This document shows, in pieces, positions 60,298 to 64,000 of a stretch of 64,000 bases of DNA. Under the pieces are notes generated by a model that worked only from the letters and a program-made list of their open reading frames with translations, did no database searches and had not been told where the DNA came from. Within the stretch, counting starts at the first letter, position 1. The number at the start of each line of letters is the position of its first letter. Both the position numbers and the translations under genes were made by a program. Source of the stretch: CBDBZX01 sp965213645 (GTDB lineage Bacteria > Deinococcota > Deinococci > Deinococcales > Trueperaceae); NCBI GenBank assembly GCA_965213645.1, contig CBDBZX010000004.1, positions 124,001 through 188,000 on the forward strand. Direction: 5' to 3'.

Positions 60298-63200
60298 TCA
60301 GACGAAGAGGTCGCGGATTCCTCGTTTGCCTCAGTGGACTTCTTGGTTTTACTCGAGCCCTTCCCCCCTCCGCTATCCACTCGCTTCGTTTTCGCGCCCG
60401 TTTTCTTCGCGGTAGGTTTTGCAGTCTTGGCGGTGGACTTCGCGGCAGATTTTTTAGCGGCTGACTTCTTAGTTGACGCCTTTGTGTCCGACTTTTTAGC
60501 GGTTGGCTTTTTGGTAGCTGACTTCTTGGTGACTGACTTTTTAGCGGACGTTTTGGCTGTCTTTTTGGCGGTTTTGCTCTTCGGAGCGACGTCTAAAAGC
60601 TTATCCACGCGGTATTCAGAGCGCTTCTCCGCCGCTGCAAAATCTTTGAGCCCCTGATGGATGCGTTTAAGACCCGCGTCAACCTCTTTTGCGCTTAGGA
60701 CACTCAGGTTGAGAATCCCAACGCAGGCAAGGCGGGCGGTGAGTTCGCGGTAGGACTCCCTATTGAAGTAGCGCACCCCTTCGTGCGCGTTGACGCCTAA
60801 AAAGACCTGCGCTTCGTCGTCGTCTAGGAGGAGTTCTAAAAGTTTTTCAGCGGGGCTTCTGTTTTCGTCCTCTAACTCGTACCACCTGCTGTAACGCACC
60901 GCGAGCTTGACCAAGCGCAGCACGCGCTCGGCGGGTAAGCCTAAGTCGTTAAAGACGCCTTCGATGACGCTGTCTAAACGCCAACGCCGCATCGCGGTGA
61001 GGCTCGCTTCGGTGGAGTTGTCCCCTGTGAGGTAGCCGAGCCCATGCACGCTAAGCCAAGCGTAAAGGCTGCCGCTCATCTCAGGCGTGAGGTTGTCGGA
61101 CAAGATAGTCTCGACCTCTTGACCCTGTTTGAACTTAGGTGCGAGCATTTCTAAAGAGGGGAGCGGTAAGAGTTGGCCGAGTTCGATGGTGAAGCGGTTG
61201 ACGAGCGGTTGGGTGTCGCTCTTTAGACCGTCAGCCGGGATAAAGTCCCTCGTTTTCTCCAAAAACGCGCCGTAGCGTCCGGGCAAGGTCGCTTGCGCTT
61301 GGCTCTGCCCCCTTTTGCTCTCCACCCTGCTGCGCAGGTTAAGGATGACCTCTTTGCTAAGGACTTCGCGAAAAGATTGGTGGAGGGGTTTTAGACGCAA
61401 GGACGCTAACTCCTCTTCAATACTCGGCACGCCGCGTCCGCCGAGTTGGTCGTGAATTTGGGCATAATTCCCGTCGTAGTCGTGGGCCTCGCGGAAGTCT
61501 ACAAAGGCTTGGTACTTAAAGGCTTCCAGCTCCAAGTAAAAGCCGTTCGCCATATCCGCGCTGCGGCGGATAAATTCTAGGTTCGAAATCTGGTCGCGGA
61601 AAATCGTGAAGTCGTCGCCGTGTGCGCGGAGCCCGAGCCCCGCCTTGAGGTCGCGTGAGGGCTGCATTCCGCCCTCTTTGGTTGCGTGCGGCGCAGCTTC
61701 TTTGATCCAGCCTTTTGCCCGCGCAAATTTGTTATTAAACACCACCAACGACGCCCTGTCGCCCACGCGGTTCGAGTAGGCGTACACGTCCTCGTTAACG
61801 CCACCCTCAGGTGTATGCACGTCGTAAAGGAGGAAGTTCTCGACCTCTGCAAACTGCTCGCGGCGGTACATCAGCGGGAAAATCTCGCGGCGGTGCCGCT
61901 CAATCAGCCAGCCGTTAGGCGTCTCGTCGCGCTTGGCGCTCTTGTACTCCATGCCGTACTTCTCTTCGAAGCCTTCGACCTGACCGTGACCGAACATCGG
62001 CAAGCCGGGCATCGTCACCAGCATGGTGCAGACGCCGAAGTACTTGTCATCCGAGCCGAACTGCGCAATCGCCGTCTCTTCGTCGGGGTTGCTCATGAAG
62101 TTGACGTAGCGCTTCAAGATTTCGGGTTCGAACTCCAAGACGTTTTTAATGGAGCGGCGGTACTTGGCGTTGTCCTCGTCCTTGAACATGTGCATGAAGG
62201 CGCTGTTGTAGACGCGGTGCATCCCCAACGTGCGCACGAAATAGCCCTCCATCATCCAAAAGGCTTCGGCTAAGAGAAGCGTGTCAGGAACCTCTTGCGC
62301 GACGCGGTCCACGACTTCGCGCCAGAACTCTTCGGGGATGGCCGCATTAAAGTCGTCCGTGGTGAGCGTGCCGTACTGAGCGCGCGAGGCAATCGCGCCG
62401 CCCGAGCCGGGCTCCGGGAACCAGAGCCGCTGGATGTGGCGCTTGGCGAGCGTCATCGCCGCGTCGAAGCGGATGATAGGCGAGAGGCGAGCGACGTGCA
62501 AGATGGTCTGAATGACAGCTTCTCGAGCCTCCGCGTTGAGATAGTTGACCTGCGCTGTATCGTTCCAGGGCATCGAGGTGCCGTCGTTCCCGTGGTAGAT
62601 GTAACGCTCGTTGCCCGTATGAAGGTCCGTGCGCTTAAAGACAACTGCGGCGTCGGACGAGTCGTAGTAGTGATCTTCTAAGAAGATACCGACCCGATCA
62701 TCGTTGGACAGGTCAGGACCGTTAAAGGTGTAGCTCGGGTAGGGCGACCCCTCCAACTGCAAGAACCAATCCGGGTGCTCCACCACCCAGCGCCCATCGA
62801 CGCCGACGTGGTTGGGGACCATGTCCGAGGCCATGCGGACGCCGCGCTCCCCAGCTCGCCACTTGAGATTGTTAAAGGCGTCTTGTCCGCCCAAGTCCGA
62901 GGCGATGACGTAGTCATACAAGGAGTACGCCGAGGCCACCGCGTCGGGGTTGCCGCGCATGTTTTTGATCTTTTTGGAGGCGGCACTTCTCTCCCACAAG
63001 CCGATGAGCCACAAGCCTGTGAAGCCGCGCCGGGCGAGTTCGTCCAGCTCTTCGTCCGGTACTTGGTCGAGCCTCGAGATATCGCGTCCATACTGTTTGG
63101 AAAGCTGTCCCAACCACACAAAGGTGCTTTTCGCGAGCATGACGACCCTGGGCATCCACGACGAATCGGGCGAAAAGCGCTCGTACTCAATCTGCTCGAA

Positions 63201-64000
63201 CGCGCCCGCAGAACTGGACAACGCGCCGTACTCGGCGCGTGGGTCGATGACCTGCGCGGGGCCGGGACCACCGCCGAAGCGCTCGCGGCGTTCCTCTTGA
63301 ATCGTGCCTAAGGTCTGCATAAGGCGGCGCATCAAGCCAGAAAAGCGCCCTTCGCTCAGGGCGGGCCACTGAGTGCGTAAGAAGCTGAGTTGTCCCTCCA
63401 AAGAGGTCGGGTGCGAGCGCAGTGGGCCGCGCAATACATCCAAGAGCTTTTTGCCGCCGAAACCGGGCTCACCCTCAAAGAAGGTCTCGAGCTGCGTGAT
63501 GATTTTGATGTACGACGTGTGCTGCTCTAAGTCTTCGTCATCAAAAAGTTCAATAAAGCGCTCCATAGCCGGGTTTTCGTTCGCCATACGTAAGAGGAGT
63601 AGCTCCTCGAAGACGATTTGGCGGTGCGGAATGCTCTTGCTACTGCCTGCGAGGTATTCTTTGACGGTTCTCTTTTTCGTGTAGACAGCTTTAGCGGGAA
63701 AGTCCTGGACGTAGCGCTCCAGCGTTCCTTCCAAGTCGCCGTCTAAAGTTTCTTCTAAATGCGAATACGCCCGCTCAATCGCCGTTTCGTCCGTCTCTTG
63801 CAGATAGAGCGAAACCAAGAGCCGGAGCAACTCCTGAACGAGCCCGGCGGCGTACAGCTCACCCGCTGAGATAGCCGACTGCGGGTAGCGCTCCGTGTCG
63901 CGCACCTCATTGATTTGTTGCGCCACGCGCTGCGCCGCTGCGAAGTCGCTGAGCATGAGGTTGCCGTGCTCAGAGAAGAGCTCAGCGGCGAAGCCGTAGC
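60294..64000 (-). CDS. Large GH13 (alpha-amylase family) protein with Lys/Ala-rich tail, N-terminus beyond the right edge
   Basis: At least 1220 residues from an ATG at 63956; the frame stays open and family-like to the edge (YGFAAELFSEHGN), so the true start lies outside. A helical N-terminal region is followed by the GH13 barrel: RRGFTGLWLIGLWERS, MVPNHVGVDGRWVVEHP, LSPIIRFDAAMTLAKRH (nucleophile Asp), DTLLLAEAFWMMEGYF (acid/base Glu) and VTMPGLPMFGHGQVEGFEEK. A further roughly 450-residue domain precedes a C-terminal tail of about 95 residues built of KKSA/KKTA/AKS units. It should act on alpha-glucans, in the cytoplasm since no signal peptide is visible. Tails of this kind bind nucleic acids in histone H1-like proteins. 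Confidence 0.85.
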   Translation of the reverse strand, partial: YGFAAELFSEHGNLMLSDFAAAQRVAQQINEVRDTERYPQSAISAGELYAAGLVQELLRLLVSLYLQETDETAIERAYSHLEETLDGDLEGTLERYVQDFPAKAVYTKKRTVKEYLAGSSKSIPHRQIVFEELLLLRMANENPAMERFIELFDDEDLEQHTSYIKIITQLETFFEGEPGFGGKKLLDVLRGPLRSHPTSLEGQLSFLRTQWPALSEGRFSGLMRRLMQTLGTIQEERRERFGGGPGPAQVIDPRAEYGALSSSAGAFEQIEYERFSPDSSWMPRVVMLAKSTFVWLGQLSKQYGRDISRLDQVPDEELDELARRGFTGLWLIGLWERSAASKKIKNMRGNPDAVASAYSLYDYVIASDLGGQDAFNNLKWRAGERGVRMASDMVPNHVGVDGRWVVEHPDWFLQLEGSPYPSYTFNGPDLSNDDRVGIFLEDHYYDSSDAAVVFKRTDLHTGNERYIYHGNDGTSMPWNDTAQVNYLNAEAREAVIQTILHVARLSPIIRFDAAMTLAKRHIQRLWFPEPGSGGAIASRAQYGTLTTDDFNAAIPEEFWREVVDRVAQEVPDTLLLAEAFWMMEGYFVRTLGMHRVYNSAFMHMFKDEDNAKYRRSIKNVLEFEPEILKRYVNFMSNPDEETAIAQFGSDDKYFGVCTMLVTMPGLPMFGHGQVEGFEEKYGMEYKSAKRDETPNGWLIERHRREIFPLMYRREQFAEVENFLLYDVHTPEGGVNEDVYAYSNRVGDRASLVVFNNKFARAKGWIKEAAPHATKEGGMQPSRDLKAGLGLRAHGDDFTIFRDQISNLEFIRRSADMANGFYLELEAFKYQAFVDFREAHDYDGNYAQIHDQLGGRGVPSIEEELASLRLKPLHQSFREVLSKEVILNLRSRVESKRGQSQAQATLPGRYGAFLEKTRDFIPADGLKSDTQPLVNRFTIELGQLLPLPSLEMLAPKFKQGQEVETILSDNLTPEMSGSLYAWLSVHGLGYLTGDNSTEASLTAMRRWRLDSVIEGVFNDLGLPAERVLRLVKLAVRYSRWYELEDENRSPAEKLLELLLDDDEAQVFLGVNAHEGVRYFNRESYRELTARLACVGILNLSVLSAKEVDAGLKRIHQGLKDFAAAEKRSEYRVDKLLDVAPKSKTAKKTAKTSAKKSVTKKSATKKPTAKKSDTKASTKKSAAKKSAAKSTAKTAKPTAKKTGAKTKRVDSGGGKGSSKTKKSTEANEESATSSSD

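Noticed and set aside
63956..64000. ATG at 63956 as the true start of the GH13 gene
   Set aside because: The upstream codons to the window edge remain open and fit the family pattern (AAELFSEHGN), so the gene most likely begins outside the window.

Overview
The window looks like chromosomal DNA of a Deinococcota bacterium, probably near the Truepera lineage rather than Thermus or Deinococcus proper. This is an inference from four things: a glutaminyl-tRNA synthetase carrying a C-terminal Yqey domain (the arrangement known from Deinococcus radiodurans), a Thermus-like type 2 isoleucyl-tRNA synthetase, a PHP-type DnaE of about 1270 residues, and an acyl-CoA ligase embedded in a branched-chain amino-acid-type (HAAT) ABC transporter locus. 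Base composition is moderately GC-rich. The palindrome CTCGAG is strikingly common, in genes, between genes and inside hairpins. No CRISPR array, rRNA or prophage was seen.

Layout. 1-5.6 kb: a partial PLP fold-IV aminotransferase, a CsbD-like stress protein, a zincin-like protein, a PduO-type cobalamin adenosyltransferase followed by two overlapping BtuF-like corrinoid-binding proteins, and a secreted Leu/Ile/Val-type binding protein. 5.8-8.0 kb: gyrB with clear promoter and terminator. 8.0-9.8 kb: an AT-richer accessory patch with a conserved unknown gene and a DUF433/DUF5615/DUF4926 toxin-antitoxin-like module. 9.8-17.3 kb: an M28 peptidase lipoprotein, dnaE, and a tRNA-Cys/tRNA-Val operon. 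17.4-21.4 kb: two paralogous coiled-coil lipoproteins with a 23-residue repeat, two small envelope proteins and a candidate small RNA. 21.8-30.5 kb: the HAAT transporter (livG, acyl-CoA ligase, DUF805, uridine kinase-like, livH, livM, livK, livF), interrupted by dispersed repeats and palindromes. 30.7-39.5 kb: pfkA, a three-gene transhydrogenase plus a MOSC gene, an AraC-DinB regulator/reductase pair, and glnS. 39.6-41.1 kb: a small gene followed by an intact IS4-family insertion. 41.2-51.1 kb: a sugar isomerase-like protein, two Gfo/Idh/MocA oxidoreductases, MFS, purM, iscS, an IscR-like regulator and two single-domain response regulators. 51.2-60.3 kb: a LysM-M23 peptidase, rho, a T-box leader and ileS, a frameshifted RES toxin with its Xre/MbcA antitoxin, and ruvC. 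60.3 kb to the end: a giant GH13 protein with a histone-H1-like tail, running off the right edge.

How it fits together. Most of the window is housekeeping: replication (gyrB, dnaE), recombination (ruvC), transcription termination (rho), translation (glnS, ileS, two tRNAs), Fe-S biogenesis (iscR-iscS), purine synthesis, glycolysis and NADPH balance. Accessory content is limited to two TA-type modules, one IS and a MITE-like repeat family with seven copies. The best leads are regulatory or structural oddities: an ileS that combines a T-box leader (specifier AUC but UGGC in the antiterminator bulge, with a dispersed repeat inside the leader) with a GVHH signature instead of HxGH; a GyrB with EGNSAGG; a perfect 19-bp terminator hairpin lying inside the signal-peptide codons of the gene after rho; a lysine/alanine-rich tail on a GH13 enzyme; and the twin coiled-coil lipoproteins.
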